From the NCBI RefSeq assembly GCF_004379255.2, contig NC_056038.1, positions 12,624,729-12,688,728 of the forward strand: DNA of 64,000 bases, in the 5' to 3' direction. Shown here one piece after another: positions 1-12,079 of this stretch. The stretch's first letter is position 1. Every line of letters starts with the position of its first letter. The stretch is from Salvia splendens (lineage: Eukaryota > Streptophyta > Magnoliopsida > Lamiales > Lamiaceae). The notes beneath the pieces are model-generated. The model was not told the origin of the DNA, did no database searches, and saw only the letters and a program-made list of their open reading frames with translations. The position numbers and the translations under genes were made by a program.

Positions 1-184
1 TCATTAAGTCCCTATCTTGATTTTAGTTTTAAGCATATACTGTATTATATATTTACTAAATTATATGTGCAGACGAGAATGCCATTAATGAAATGAAATA
101 CAATGAATTAGAAACATTGGAATGAGAGTAGTAATAAGTTTGATGTTATTTTGTGAAATTGACGAGTATCCCATTCATTCCCAG

Positions 185-1356
185 GTCTGGCATGTGGGTT
201 AGGATTTCTGTTACTCTTGCCAATTTGTTTCTGGTTGCACAAACAGCTGAAAAACAGAGAAAATAGAAGGCGCAAAGAAAATCTCTTCCAAACCCTTCTC
301 TTACAACATCAGACCAATGAAGATACATTTGGAAGAACCAAGCTTTTTCTAGCAAAGGAGCTGGAGAAAGCTACCGATAACTTCAACGAAAATCGAATTC
401 TCGGAAGAGGAGGGCAAGGTGTAGTCTACAAAGGAATGCTATCCAATGGTACAATTGTAGCAATCAAGAAACTGAAGGAGGTTGATGAGACTCAAGTGGA
501 GCAATTCATAAACGAGGTTGTGATATTATCACAAATCAATCATAGGAATGTCGTCAAATTGTTGGGTTGTTGCTTGGCGTTTGAGGTTCCTCTCCTCGTA
601 TACGAGTATGTGCTTAATGGGACACTTTTTGATCTCATTCATCAATCAGAACTTCCAATCTCATGGAACATGCGCATAAAAATTGCGGCAGATATAGCAG
701 GTGCAGTGGCTTACTTACATTTTGCATCAGCTGTCCCCATCTATCACAGAGACATCAAGTCCACCAACATCCTTATGGATGAAAAGTACGTTGTCAAAGT
801 GTCGGATTTCGGAACATCCAAATTTGTTGCAGTAGACCAAACTCACCTGACCACGCTGGTGAAAGGTACATTCGGATATTTAGATCCAGAGTATTTCCAG
901 ACGAGCCAATATACAGACAAGAGCGACGTTTATAGCTTTGGAGTAATTCTTGTCGAGCTTCTAACAGGACAACGGGCCATATCTTTAGATGCATCACAAG
1001 AAAGAAATCTAGCAACACGATTTCTTGCATGTATGGAAGCAGACAATCTTGATGCCATAATAGATACCCAAGTTTCCAAGCAAGCTAAGAAAGAAGAGGT
1101 GATTGCAGTTGCAAGGCTTGCAAAAAGGTGCTTGAACATCACAGGGATAATGAGGCCAAACATGAAGGAAATAGCCAGAGAATTGGAAAGTTTGTCTATG
1201 TCTCAACTCTCTGCAAATGTTACACATGAAATTGAAGAAGCAACCATGTATGAAGCCAAGTCAGTTTTGGTTCCAAACATTGATTACACTTGGACAAGTG
1301 GTGACACTGTCGCCTCATCATCAGATGCACATCCTCTAATGTCTACAAAATTTTGA
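185..1356 (+). CDS. WAK-like receptor kinase, last exon (transmembrane + kinase), partial gene
   Basis: The final exon of a wall-associated kinase gene whose earlier exons lie left of the window. The acceptor CCCAG ends at 184, and a phase-1 start gives a hydrophobic segment (about codons 1-17, [14 protein letters not shown] core) followed by a basic stop-transfer stretch. The kinase is complete: glycine loop [16 protein letters not shown] lysine, HRDIKSTN catalytic loop, [15 protein letters not shown] activation segment, and the C-lobe to a TGA at 1354-1356. The family spans the plasma membrane and binds cell-wall pectin or oligogalacturonides; the kinase acts in the cytosol. This is the only kinase exon of the duplicated array with an unbroken frame. 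Whether the whole gene works cannot be judged without the ectodomain exons. Confidence 0.85.
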
Positions 1357-1949
1357 ACTTATGTCTTTTTTATTGCTCTTGTAATACCTTTAGTTACAAC
1401 TAAGCTTTCACATATTACAAATATAATTTCACTTTTACGTGCTGGTAAAAAATTATCTACCTCCTTAAATATGACTATTTTAGTGACGTGTCTCTCTGTT
1501 TTTGACATGCATAATAACTACATATCTATGTGTCGTAATTCTCTTCAATAATTATGTCGCTGATTTAGGTAGTACTACGATTCAATGATTGTTGAAGGAG
1601 TTGATCCACATATAGAAAATGATTGTTTAACTCTACACGAAATGAAAACATTAACGTAAAGATTTTTGTTTGTTGAAAAGGTTTTGTAGCTAAGAAGTGA
1701 AAGCTGTAAAAAAAGTTCAAATAAGATAAACTACAAATAGGACGGTAAAAAAATCAAATAAGATAAGATTTCACATCAATGTAAAATTTGAACTAAAATC
1801 ACTACTAATAGTATAAAAAGGACAATGGAATGCAATGAATCATAGTCTGATTTATAAACCAAAAGGAAATTAAGTCTCCAGTATAAGTAATTTATATTGT
1901 TCAATTTTACATTTTAACATAAATTGTCCACAATACAAAATAAATTATA

Positions 1950-2215
1950 CTCCCTCCGCCCCGCTTAAGATGACATGTTTTCCCTTTTAGTTTGTCCCAA
2001 CTAAGATGACACATTTCTTTTTTTGGAAACTTTCTCTCTCCAATTAATACACCCAACAACTTTTTCTCACTCCTATTAAAATATTCATCTTTCTTTATCT
2101 CTCTCCTTTAATACTTCCACCTAACTTTTCTCTCTCCAATTAAACACTTTAACCAATAACTCCTAAAATCCCGTGCTGGCCAAGAAATGTGTCATCTTAG
2201 TCGGGACAGAGGGAG
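1950..2215. mobile_element. Stowaway-type MITE
   Basis: A ~266-bp non-autonomous element with inverted ends CTCCCTCCGCCCCGCTTAAG and the complement of CTTAGTCGGGACAGAGGGAG, flanked by TA. The CTCCCTCCGTCC terminus and TA target duplication are typical of plant Tc1/mariner-derived Stowaway MITEs. It has no coding capacity. Its duplicate lies at 18119-18384. Confidence 0.8.
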
Positions 2216-3292
2216 TATATAAATATTATCCGTCTATATATAAAATGCAAATTAAACAATCTATTTCTAAAATGGAAAACTCAACAATAGAAAATGTAAT
2301 CTGCCTATAACTAAAATGCAATCTTCTAAAATTCATCTATTAAAAATACAAATGTATATTGCTTTTTAATATTTATAATATTGGATGTTTCGTTCCACAT
2401 GACAGCACGAGATTGGATGTAACTTAGCACTTTAAATTAGTTATCATATTAGTATATCCTTATGTATATATAACATAATAAATAAATATATAAAACTATT
2501 TAAAGTAGGACATCAACTACGTTGAAAAATAGAACTATCTCAATTATTTCGATTAGGATATCGACTACTTTGCACCATTATAGCCGAGCAAAGGATTCAC
2601 CAGGTGAAGTGGTCTTCCACATTTATTAATGCCTTTTGACCCGAACAAGGTATTCACCCGGTCAAGACGTCCATATTAGTACATTTTTTATTGTTTGTAT
2701 GTCGATCCATTCAACATGTTCAATATTTTTAATAAAATATTTATTTATCTCTCACAGTCTTACATAATTCTCGGATTATTACAAATACTTTGACTAATTT
2801 TAAATATTATTGAACAAAAAATTAGATTAATTATGACCTTTATTTACAAGTAATTATACAATCGAACGTGTCTGTAAAGAAATATGCTTATAAACTATTT
2901 TCATATAATTGAAGTGAGTTCCATACTATTTGGTGCTAGCAGCATCTTTAAAAATAAAATCAAATATTTGAATTAAACTAAAAGAAAAATTATTTAATGG
3001 TTCCCTCTATTGTTAATAATATAGTAACGCTTTCCATCCCCAGTTAATTGTCACCAATTTATTTTTTCGTTCGTCCCCAATTAATTGACACACTTTATTT
3101 TTGACTAGTTTTAATAATGTACATCACATTTCACTAACTTATTTCACTTACATTTTATTGTAAAATTAATATATAAAAGTTGGACTTATATTCCATTAAC
3201 TTTTTTCCACCAACTTTCCAATACATACGCCTTTCTAGGAAAAATGGCGATATAGATCGGCGCCTCACCCAACTAAATCACTACTAATAGTA

Positions 3293-3559
3293 CTCCCTTC
3301 GTTCCTTCATAGTTGAGTCATTTTTTTCATTTCAGGAAGTTCTTCATAGTTGAGTCATTTCCAATATATGGTAACTGTTTTCTCTTTCTTACTTTATTCT
3401 CTCTTACTTTATTCTCTCTACTTTATTCACTTTATACTTTATTCTCTCTATCTTTTCCTCTCTCTTACTTATTTTATCTATTTATTTAACACATCCAACA
3501 TTCATTTCTAAAACTCTGTGCAGAAAAGTTTCGCCTCTACTATGAAGAAACAGAGGGAG
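3293..3559. mobile_element. Stowaway-type MITE inside an older MITE
   Basis: Ends CTCCCTTCGTTCCTTCATAG and the complement of CTATGAAGAAACAGAGGGAG form the inverted repeat. The interior is rich in CTCTCTTACTTTATT runs. It sits inside what looks like an older degraded MITE (~3005-3690). Duplicate at 24688-24955. Confidence 0.75.
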
Positions 3560-5120
3560 TATAAAAAGGACAATGGAATGCAATGAATCACTACTATTTC
3601 ACTACATTTCTATTTCCACCCACTTTTTATTATATTTCTTAAAATCCGTACCGGGTCAAAAGATGCCAATTAATGGCGACGGAGTGAGTAATATTTGGAA
3701 AATTTTAATCCAAACAAATGATACACATCAGTCTACAATGTTATTATAATTAAAGCACCATTTAAATTTGTACCTTTAACTCTATATGTTTTATATATAT
3801 TAGTATTAACACCCGAGCTATGCACGGGATATAAGAGTTTCAAATAATGAATATAACATATAATAAATATATAGAAAATAAGAATTGAAAGCAATATGGA
3901 GATTTAAAAAAACATAAATGTACTTATCTTGTCTCACTCAAAATGAAGAATTTACTATTCCCCAGTGAATGAAACATTTATGCAATTTTAATTTATAATC
4001 TAAGTGAAGTAAAAACAATAAAATTAATGACAAAAATAATATGTGTGACTAATGATCAAAGAGTATGAATTAATTAGAATAAGATATACAAATAAAGAAA
4101 ATATGTGTGAGTAAAGATGTTTATTGAAAGTGATATGCAAGCCATTAATCCAAATAAAAGGTAATTTAATAGCTTAATTTATAAAAATTAATTTGAAAAA
4201 ATATATGGAATATTAAACATATCCACATTAAATATATGAATAATTTAAATCATATAAATTTAAAACTTCTTTGAGAAGTCAAGTTAGAAAATTTGTATTA
4301 TCCAATAATCACATTTTAGTTGACTGTTTATTTCTTTCTTTTAATTTCAGACCATAGCATAACTTGATATACATTGCCAAAGACTAAATGAATTTTTTAT
4401 ATTGGAAAGAATAAATTTCTTACTTCCCGCCACATATACGTATAAAAAGTAAATTACTATTATCACTTAAAATAACGATAATATTTTATGCTTCTTGTTT
4501 GTTTTGAATAATGTGAGAATTTACACTACTCTTTATATTAAGAAGTTATACAAACTTTATAAGTTAGATTTAATTTTAAATATATATAATGTCACCTTAT
4601 TCCTTAGTTTAATCTATAAACTTAGTAGTATTGTTTAATTAGAGACGAATTAAAATATAAGAACTAAAAACTTTAATTGAGTAAATATAGGATGGAAATT
4701 GTAAGCATTACATATATGTGTTGTCGTTTAGCTTGTGAATTAATTCGGAGAAAAAGTATTGCAATAAATGATTAAATCTCAATTTTAACCTAAATAAATG
4801 GAAGGCAAACTAAATTGTCTAGCACAATTCCAATTTAACTCAAATATAAGGCTAATTAATATATAAATTTAATAACTTAATTATAAAAAAAAATTAATGG
4901 TAGTGCACTATTTAAATGTGTTTTAAAACTTCTTCAAGAAGTTAGCATTTTATTGGGCTATTATTTGTCCAATTGTTTTTGCCTTAAAAAATTATTTTTG
5001 ACCCGAGATAATGTTCTCGCGCCTATTTGGACCCGAGATCACCATAACGCGCGGGCTGCTTGATTTCCGAAATTGCCACATATAATCAAACTACAAAACA
5101 AATTATGAATCGAGCCCCGG

Positions 5121-7151
5121 GCTCTGATACCACTGTTAGGAATTCTTGTATTCATCTAATGAGCGCAGCGGAACTTGCAGACATGAATAACAGATCTAGA
5201 TTCATAATCATATTGCAAGTTGAGCACGTAATACACAACGGAACTAAATCTCACTTGTTGTTGTGTTTTCTTCTACAATTGTGTCCTGCAAGTTGAATCC
5301 ACTACTATCGAGGTCCACGTGTATTCTGATCCGATGCAGGAACAATTCCCCGGTACAATCGTTCTATAGAGAAAGCTAGGAAATCTCTTGTGAACGTAGC
5401 GCCGCTTTTCTCTCTTAGAGAATTAGGTTTTCTGTGTCTTGTGTTCTCTACAATAGAACATATATATAATAGAATAATTGTAACATTGGACCAAGCCCAA
5501 TAGAATTATTTCCTATTAATCTAATCTAGCCCATTAATCTTTCAATCTCCCACTTGGACTAGCATTAGATATAATACACAGCTCTAACATTGTACCCTTG
5601 AGCGGATCAAAATACACATATAGTGTGACCCTTTAGGCCCTCATTATCGACGACGATCTAATCGAAGTCTTGACAGAACTCCTAGACTGCGTTGGCAGCG
5701 TAGCTCGATATATGAAGGACGTTTACGTGAATTCGGTAAACAAGCATTTACACAAAGTTTATAGTAATATCCTTTCATTCACGAACCAACCGATTGAGCC
5801 TAAGATTTGTCATGTGTCATCCAAATAGCTCAATCACTTTATCTCATCTTTATTAAATGACTCATTCGATCATATTCAATTACTTTAATTGAATATATCT
5901 TTGCATTGACCAATGACTTAATGGTCAAGTAATATAGAGAATTTGAGTGTTCTCTTGAAATTCTAATCGAGGAATGAATCTCATTCTTGGGTCAACTACC
6001 ATTTCCATTTATCTTATGATGTACCCAACACAAGTCCGTGTCTTAATCCTCCGAGGGGAGGAAAAGCGTTGTACAAGGTCAAAGCACACCACTCAACAAA
6101 CAAAATGTGTAATGACCTCAGATCCAAGGACTATTACATACTTCATGTACTAATAAACTGTAGACATTCAACAAAACAGTTTAATAGTAGGGTATACCAA
6201 TACTCTCCAAAGTATACCATGTGTCCATCACGAGTATCTAATATCTCATAGTTGTGAGAACAACTACATTCTCGAAGAATGTGATGCAAACCCCATGCTA
6301 ACCTATAACATATAATCAATATCCCATTCTTGATGATCATTGGTTAGGGCTATTTTAGAATTACACTAAATCATTAATGTCTCACACCATTAACGACAGT
6401 CATAATTCAAGGGAACAAATATTTAGAATAAAATCAAACATTTAAAACAATTATTCCAATAAGTGCACAAAACCCATAGAAAATGAAATTTTCATATAAT
6501 GTGATCAAGTAATATTGTCTCAACACAAAATGTTTCTAAGACCTATAAAACTGTAACTCCCACTGATTCAAAGCCATCTACCAACATGCTTAACACATAA
6601 GCTCTCAAAGTGCTTGTTGTGTTTTGCTATACATAACGGTTTGGTGAAAGGATCAGCCAAATTATCATCAGTGGGTACTCTTTCTAATTTATGTCGCCTC
6701 TTTCAATTATTTCTCTGATCAGATGATATCTTCTGGGAACATGCTTGTTCCTGTTCGTAGCTCTGGGTTCTTTTGCTTGCGCAACAGCACCAGTGTTGTC
6801 ACAATATAAAGGTATTGCACTATTGGCACTCGGAATGACACCCAGTTCTTTAACGAACTCTAACAAAGCAACAACTTCTTTGGCAGCTTCAGATGCAGCA
6901 ATATACTCGGCTTCGGTGGTGGGATCGGCAATTGTACCTTGTTTGGAACTATTCCAACTCACTGCTCCACCATTGAGGACAAAAACTTATCCAGACTGAG
7001 ACTTATAGTCGTCATGGTCTGTCTTGAAACTAGCATCAGTGTACCCAGTAACTGATAACTCTGGTTGTCCACCATAGACTAAGAAATATGCTTTAGTCCT
7101 TCTAAGGTACTTGAGAATAGTCTTAACTGTTTTCCAATGTTCCTCACAGGG
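5121..7151 (-). mobile_element. Copia remnant (RNase H end, 3' UTR, LTR, PBS), unit A
   Basis: Read on the minus strand this is the RNase H end of a Ty1/copia polyprotein (6684-~7000), about 1 kb of 3' untranslated DNA, a purine tract AAGTGGGAGAT (about 5545-5555), an LTR of ~411 bp starting TGAAAG and ending CTAACA (5544 down to 5134), then GTGGTATCAGAGC (5133-5121), the primer site matching initiator tRNA-Met. A primer site directly after the pol-side LTR is unexpected for a lone 3' LTR. The element is cut at ~7151 by the gypsy element. Just beyond the PBS, 4985-5063 resembles the end of a gypsy polyprotein also seen at 36428-36500. Confidence 0.75.
6684..7000 (-). pseudogene. Copia RNase H C-terminal fragment, frameshifted (unit A)
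   Basis: The minus-strand frame contains the copia RNase H signature TTEAEYIAASEAAKE, CDNTGAV and the KHVPRRYHLIRE segment. Compared with the unit B copy (27966-28361) one T is missing at about 6690, so the frame stops after IIERGDI and loses the last ~40 residues. It is a dead fragment of reverse transcriptase/RNase H, part of the copia remnant around it. Confidence 0.8.
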
Positions 7152-8742
7152 ATTTTATTTCCTTTTGGTTTTTCTTTCCTTTTATGTTTTATTGATTTTT
7201 GAACATTATTTTATTTACAATTGAGTCAGGCCTGATTTATAAGCCCCGTTCGGGTTTTCTTTGCGGTTCTTTCCCGGATGCATTAGGATACGTCGAACCG
7301 CCCTAGGGTCTTTAGTATAAAATAGGGTATTTCATCACACATTATATTTATGAATGAAATATTTTCCCTAAACCTATCTTGTGAAACAAGCTATCATAAT
7401 TCTGTTTCTTTGCTGCCGCGTGGAAGACGTCCGCGAATCAGCAAATTTCTCGAACAATTCCGCGTGTTTGACGTGGGAATTGATCGTGGTTCCGTCGAGA
7501 AGGAAGATCACGGAGCCGTTACGGAGGACGTCCGTAACATCTGGTGCTTTCATCCCGATAACTCAACATCTACTTTGTTACGCAATCAATGGCGGCGGAA
7601 TTTCCGCATGCAGAGTCCTCGTCGGGGCTGCAATTAGGCCCGGCGCGGCAGAAAAATCCAGGCGATGTCGACGGGAGGCAACCGTACGTCGACCCAGTCA
7701 CGTTAGGGTTTGCGCAGTTGAACGCGCGATTTGATAAGATGGATCGTCAGGTCGATAACTTGGAGCGACGACCGACGCCGCAGGCAGAGGGCCATGAGCG
7801 CGATTGGGACGAAGCCGACCACGCGTGGGAGGAATACCGGGTGCGTCTCCCCGATGGAAGTAGAATCCACAACGTGTTCCACGTGAGCTTGTTGCGAGAG
7901 TTTGTGGCAGGGGGACGGCGATGTGGACGGGGTGAAACTTCCCCCGGAGTTTGTTGAAGACAGGCCGGTGGTACGGCTGGTAGCAGTGTTGGAGGAACGC
8001 GTTAGTTGGCGTGAGGGTCGTCCAGAAAAACAGTGCCTGGTACAGTGGGAAGATGATGCGTCCACGCCGACGTGGGAGCCGGTTGAGGCGATTGGTAGGC
8101 AGTTTCCGGATGTCCGCCTTGTGGACAAGGCTTGTCTTAACGGAGGGGGGGTTGATACGGCGTCCCCGATAACGACCGCCGCAACAGACCAGCTCGCCGA
8201 ACTGGAGGCGGCAGCGGCAGAGCAGCACGAGTCAGCGCCTCCAGAGCCGCCGCAGAAGGAGAAGGGCCGTGGAGAAGAGTTGGCGACGGCGAAGAGGTCC
8301 TTGAGGCCGAGGGACAAGCTCAAACCGCCAAGCAAGTTCAAGAAGTAGCCGTTTGTTTTTATTTCCTTTTGGTTTTTCTTTCCTTTTATGTTTTATTGAT
8401 TTTTGAACATTATTTTATTTACAATTGAGTCGGGCATGATTTATAAGCCCCGTTCGGGTTTTCTTTGCGGTTCTTTCCCGGATGCATTAGGATACGTCGA
8501 ACCGCCCTAGGGTCTTTAGTATAAAATAGGGTATTTCATCACACATATTTTTATGAATGAAATATTTTCCCTAAACCTATCTTGTGAAACAAGCTATCAT
8601 AATTCCGTTTCTTTGCTGCCGCGTGGAAGACGTCCGCGAATCAGCAAATTTCTCGAACAATTCCGCGTGTTTGACGTGGGAATTGATCTTGGTTCCGTCG
8701 AGAAGGAAGATCACGGAGCCGTTACGGAGGACGTCCGTAACA
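7152..8742 (+). mobile_element. Internally deleted Ty3/gypsy chromovirus derivative (unit A)
   Basis: A 5' LTR lacking its first ~210 bases (7152-7539), a TCTGGTGCTTTCATCCC leader/primer region, a short gag-integrase fusion frame, a G-rich polypurine tract at ~8142-8151, and a full 3' LTR 8153-8742 (TGATACGG...CCGTAACA). Protease, reverse transcriptase, RNase H and the integrase core are missing. The left edge is joined directly to the copia remnant. The same element lies in unit B at 28551-30141. Confidence 0.85.
7589..8348 (+). pseudogene. Gag N-terminus fused to integrase chromodomain, frameshifted (unit A)
   Basis: The start matches gag (MAAEFPHAESS...), then after about 75 codons the frame jumps to the integrase C-terminal region (VRLPDGSRIHNVFHVSLL, chromodomain core CLVQWEDDASTPTWEP). 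An extra G in the run at about 7909-7914 breaks the frame after FVAG; the second half stays open from ~7902 to 8348. The unit B copy has an uninterrupted 252-codon version. Confidence 0.8.
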
Positions 8743-8925
8743 AGAAGCCATTGGCCGGAATTTCGCCGGTGGCTGCTCAACTGTTTGTATCAGCAACAAT
8801 GATTCAGCTCCGTTTTGCCCAGAAGGTAGTGATGCCAATGACCTCGGTAACGGCTGTTGCCGGACGCCTATTCCTAAAGGTAATTTAATTCGCCTCTCTT
8901 ACCTACCTTTTATACTTTTCAATTA
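8743..8925 (+). other. Coding-like stretch of unknown origin after the gypsy LTR
   Basis: Directly after the LTR, 8743-8885 is open in the LTR's frame and relatively GC-rich (KKPLAGISPVAAQLF...). It ends at AAAGGTAATTT, which could be a donor site. I do not recognise the peptide. It may be a piece of a host exon at the insertion site or more transposon sequence. The identical stretch occurs at 30142-30285. Confidence 0.3.
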
Positions 8926-9178
8926 CTCCCTCCGTCCCCGATTAAGAGTCACACTTTGACCGGACACGAGTTTTAAGAAATGTAAAGAAAATTTGGTTGA
9001 AAAAGCTAGTGGAACGTGAGACCCACTTTTTTATATTGATTCTATAATAAAATGTGAGTGAAGTGAATTAGTGGAATGTGAGACCTACTTACCATTTATG
9101 ATAAAAATGAAGTGTGACTCTTAATTGAGGACGGACCGAAATGGAAAAGTGTGACTCTTAATCGGGGACGGAGGGAGT
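8926..9178. mobile_element. Stowaway-type MITE
   Basis: Near-perfect inverted ends: CTCCCTCCGTCCCCGATTAA and the complement of TTAATCGGGGACGGAGGGAG, with GAGTCACACTTTGACC-like subterminal sequence repeated in inverse. About 253 bp, flanked by TA. Duplicate at 30325-30576. Confidence 0.85.
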
Positions 9179-11272
9179 ATATTCATATATTTTATTTAAA
9201 CAACACACTGACCTCATAACACTTTGTTAATTACTTAAATAAAATTAAATAATATTTATTAATATAACTGCCTAATATTTATTAGTTAATATAACTATAT
9301 AAGAAATCTGCTATTTATTAAATAAAAAGTACATAATTTAGAAAGTTTTAATACAACAAAAATGCTATAAAAGAGTGTTACACCGTATCGTTATTTTTCT
9401 ATTGTAGAATTTCCATATTATGCATCGTTTTATTATTAATGTTGAACAATTATTTGTTATATTTGATAGCATATTTAGTTTGATATTAGGTATTGTTAGT
9501 TTAAAAAAAATACAGTAATTCTTAATATTGAAAAGTAAATACTCACGTGACTTTTTCCAATTATATATATGTAGTATTATGATTAATATTAGTCTAACTA
9601 ATCACTAAAAATGTGTATTATATTAATATAGGTCAGCCCACTAATTAATACTAAGTAACTAAATATTAATAGAATTTAATTAGATTAATTAATAGAATCA
9701 TCTTCTTCTCCACTGTTCTTCTCCACGCCGCACTGCACTGTAAGTTTTTCTCTCAGCAATATTTTAATTTCTCTTCCTTCCTTTTTCTTTCTATTTTGAT
9801 AAAGAGTGAACTACATAAATGATACAATGATCTTTCACTTTCGCACGTAAATGGTACATGATCTTTATTTTATATCGTTTTTGATACCTATAAATCACAT
9901 TTTTGGTATCTGATGCATTTTCACTCCAAAATGCCCTCTAAACAAATACATTTTCTCATTTGTGACATAGAGAATATTTTAGGCATATACAAAACTAGTA
10001 CCAAAAGTAATATTATAATATCTTCTCGCATTCTCCTCACTCTTTAAATTATTATTATTAATCAATATTAATATTATTATTTGATATTATAAATTAATAA
10101 TTAATTTTTTTTTATTTAAATGTACTTAATTATAATTATAATTAACTATTATAATAATATTATTGTTATAATACTAAAAAATAGTAGTAATTATAAATAA
10201 TTACAGTATAATTATTTAGATTATGAATCATAGTATATTATTATTATTATTATTTTATATGAATTAATAACTAATTAATATAGTCTTAATAAAAATTTAA
10301 AATTATGAATTGTATTCATAATGATATAAAGAGTTGAATATTTTTAGTTAGATGTTCCAATCCTAAATGAGTATAAAATAATTTAATAAAAAATATTCAA
10401 TTGATTAATTACTTTAAATAATTAAATTAACTAGGTGTTTTGTTCATCATTTATATTATGAATGCAATTAGATGTATGTATAACACTAAAAAGAAAGAAG
10501 AAAAAGAAGAGAGAAAGAAAAAAGAGGAAACATACACTAAGGAGAAAAAAGAAAGAAGAAATGAAGATATAATACTAAAAAAAGAAGAAAATGAAGAAAA
10601 AAGAAATAAGTAAGGGAAAAAAATCACATGTTTGGTACCATTTAATTGAAATTTCCAAAAATATCATCTATAACAAAAAAAAATCACATAATTGGTAACT
10701 AGGGTTATTTTTGTCACGTGGTATAAAAAACGATATAAAATAAAGATCATGCACCATTTATGTGCAAAACTAAAAGATCATGTACCATTTATATAGTTCA
10801 TTCTTTGATAAATATAAAATGATTTGGATTTGAATGTAATAAATCAAAATCTGAAAAGTGTTTTTGGTATAGATTTAGAGTAAACCTAAAGATATGTATT
10901 TTTTCTTCAAAAACGTATAATATGATTGGTTTTGCAGTACCCGAGGTAGTTTTCTACTGCATTTTAGGTTTTGGCAGTACTATTGGAGATGGTCTTATAG
11001 TACTCCAAACCAATTCCATTTTTGGTTTTTTTTAAAAAACATATCTATCTTTAGGTTTACACTAAACCCAGACTCAAAAGTTTATTCGAAGTTTGTGAAT
11101 AAAAAAAAGAACAACATTGAGAATATTCTTTTAAGTTTGAGTTTGGTTTAGAATTTGAATCGAGAAACAATATTTCTATAGAAAGTATATTCGGTGAGTT
11201 TTACCGTGAATGATGATAAAATATGGAGTACTATGGTTTATAAGTGCAGGCTTGTTAGAATGGCACTAGCAG
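9179..11272. other. AT-rich flank upstream of truncated WAK exon
   Basis: Apart from the fold-back element at 9801-10806, nothing gene-like is visible. In particular there is no exon with a signal peptide and the C-x-D-x-CGN-x-SIPYPFG start of a GUB_WAK domain, which a complete WAK gene would need 5' of 11273. A short pyrimidine-rich stretch near 9700-9790 could be an old UTR remnant. Confidence 0.5.
9801..10806. mobile_element. ~1-kb non-autonomous DNA element with long TIRs
   Basis: The first ~85 bases (AAAGAGTGAACTACATAAAT, then a run through ATGGTACATGATCTTTATTT) recur inverted at 10720-10806. The interior is extremely AT-rich, with a purine-rich GAA/AAG stretch at about 10485-10625 and no gene. 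GATA or TTGATA lies at both edges and may be the target duplication. I assign it to cut-and-paste elements generally; the superfamily is undetermined. Duplicate at 31199-32203. Confidence 0.65.
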
Positions 11273-11614
11273 TATCTGATTCGCACCAATTTTGGGGGCG
11301 AGGCAGAAAGTTATTCAACTGCAGCTACGCCTTTCCAGGAGAAAGGGGAAACATAGATCCACGCCTCACCCAACTGAATGATTCAAAGCCTTTACGACGT
11401 GAGAGTGAGAATTGGTTTAGGAATTATATGCCGCCAGTGTTAATGGATTGGAGAATCGGAGGCGAGAGTTGCAGCCGCGCACAACAGAGTCGTTCAACTT
11501 ACGTGTGTGCAGATAATAGCGAATGTGTTGATTTTGGTTCTGATGCTCATGGCTACAATTGCCGCTGCTTTCAAGGATTTCAAGGAAACCCTTACCTGCC
11601 CTACGGATGTCAAG
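11273..11614 (+). pseudogene. Orphan WAK second exon (WAK-associated/EGF), unit A
   Basis: This exon encodes the C-terminal part of the WAK ectodomain: NCSYAFPGERG, the MDWRIGGESC segment, and an EGF-like module with STYVCADNSECVDF...GYNCRCFQGFQGNPYLPYGCQ. The likely acceptor is CTAGCAG at 11266-11272 (the phase-1 frame fits) and the donor is CAAG/GTTGG at 11614/11615. No GUB_WAK/signal-peptide exon precedes it, and what follows in the same orientation is a deleted kinase exon, so I treat it as part of a broken receptor gene. Identical copy at 32667-33008. Confidence 0.75.
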
Positions 11615-11839
11615 GTTGGTGCGTCATTTTTCGCTGATGAATAAAGTAAAAGATATAAATTATAATTGAATATTTTAATGATTTTCTAAATAAGTGAGAG
11701 CTCATCTTGATTGGTATGGGTAAAGCGAGTCATCTTCTGTGGGACGAAGAGAGTATTATTTGGTACAAAACAAAATATTTTATTGCATATTATTTTTAAT
11801 TATGTAGATATTTCTTAATTTTTAAAATTTAGACTAATA

Positions 11840-12079
11840 CTCCTCCCTCCCTCCCCGTCCCATAGAAATAAGTCATATTTTCTTTTTCGTCCATCCCATA
11901 CAAATAGTCCATATCAATTTATGGTAATCTTTTTCTCCTTCCCATTTACTTAATTATTTATGGACCCCACTATCTACTACACAATTTCAACTATTTTTTC
12001 TCCTTTTATCTTACTTTAACAATTATGCATTAAAACTCGTGTTGATATTAAATGGTCTATTTCTATGGGGCAGAGTGAG
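11840..12079. mobile_element. Stowaway-type MITE in WAK intron
   Basis: Ends CTCCTCCCTCCCTCCCCGTC and the complement of TCTATGGGGCAGAGTGAG, with CCCATAGAAATAAGTC mirrored by GGTCTATTTCTATGGGG. It sits in the intron after the orphan WAK exon. Copies at 33234-33470 (unit B) and, badly decayed, at about 14845-15078. Confidence 0.7.

Larger units (their letters stand above)
1357..4959. other. 3' flank and AT-rich intergenic DNA
   Basis: No gene is recognisable here. The first ~100 bases after the kinase stop are shared with the paralogous tail at 35530 and probably hold its 3' UTR. Two MITEs are listed separately. Around 3005-3290 and 3560-3690 there are two halves of an older degraded MITE (Stowaway-like end at 3670-3690) apparently split by the MITE at 3293-3559. 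The copia target site that is filled in unit B is empty here at 2846-2850 (ACAAG). Confidence 0.6.

Noticed and set aside
3805..3830. CACCCGAGCTATGCACGGG motif as a Helitron 5' end (also 25206)
   Set aside because: The TATTAACACCC...CACGGG look recalls Helitron-type repeats, but I could not find a matching 3' hairpin with CTRR end or define the element.
5060..5296. 78-codon plus-strand frame over the copia LTR (also 26458-26694)
   Set aside because: It spans the PBS/LTR of a minus-strand element and encodes nothing familiar; chance frame.
7698..8341. Long minus-strand frames over the gypsy chromodomain region (also 28969-29739)
   Set aside because: They are antisense to the recognisable gag-chromodomain frame and are low-complexity Ser/Arg-rich products of a GC-rich coding strand.
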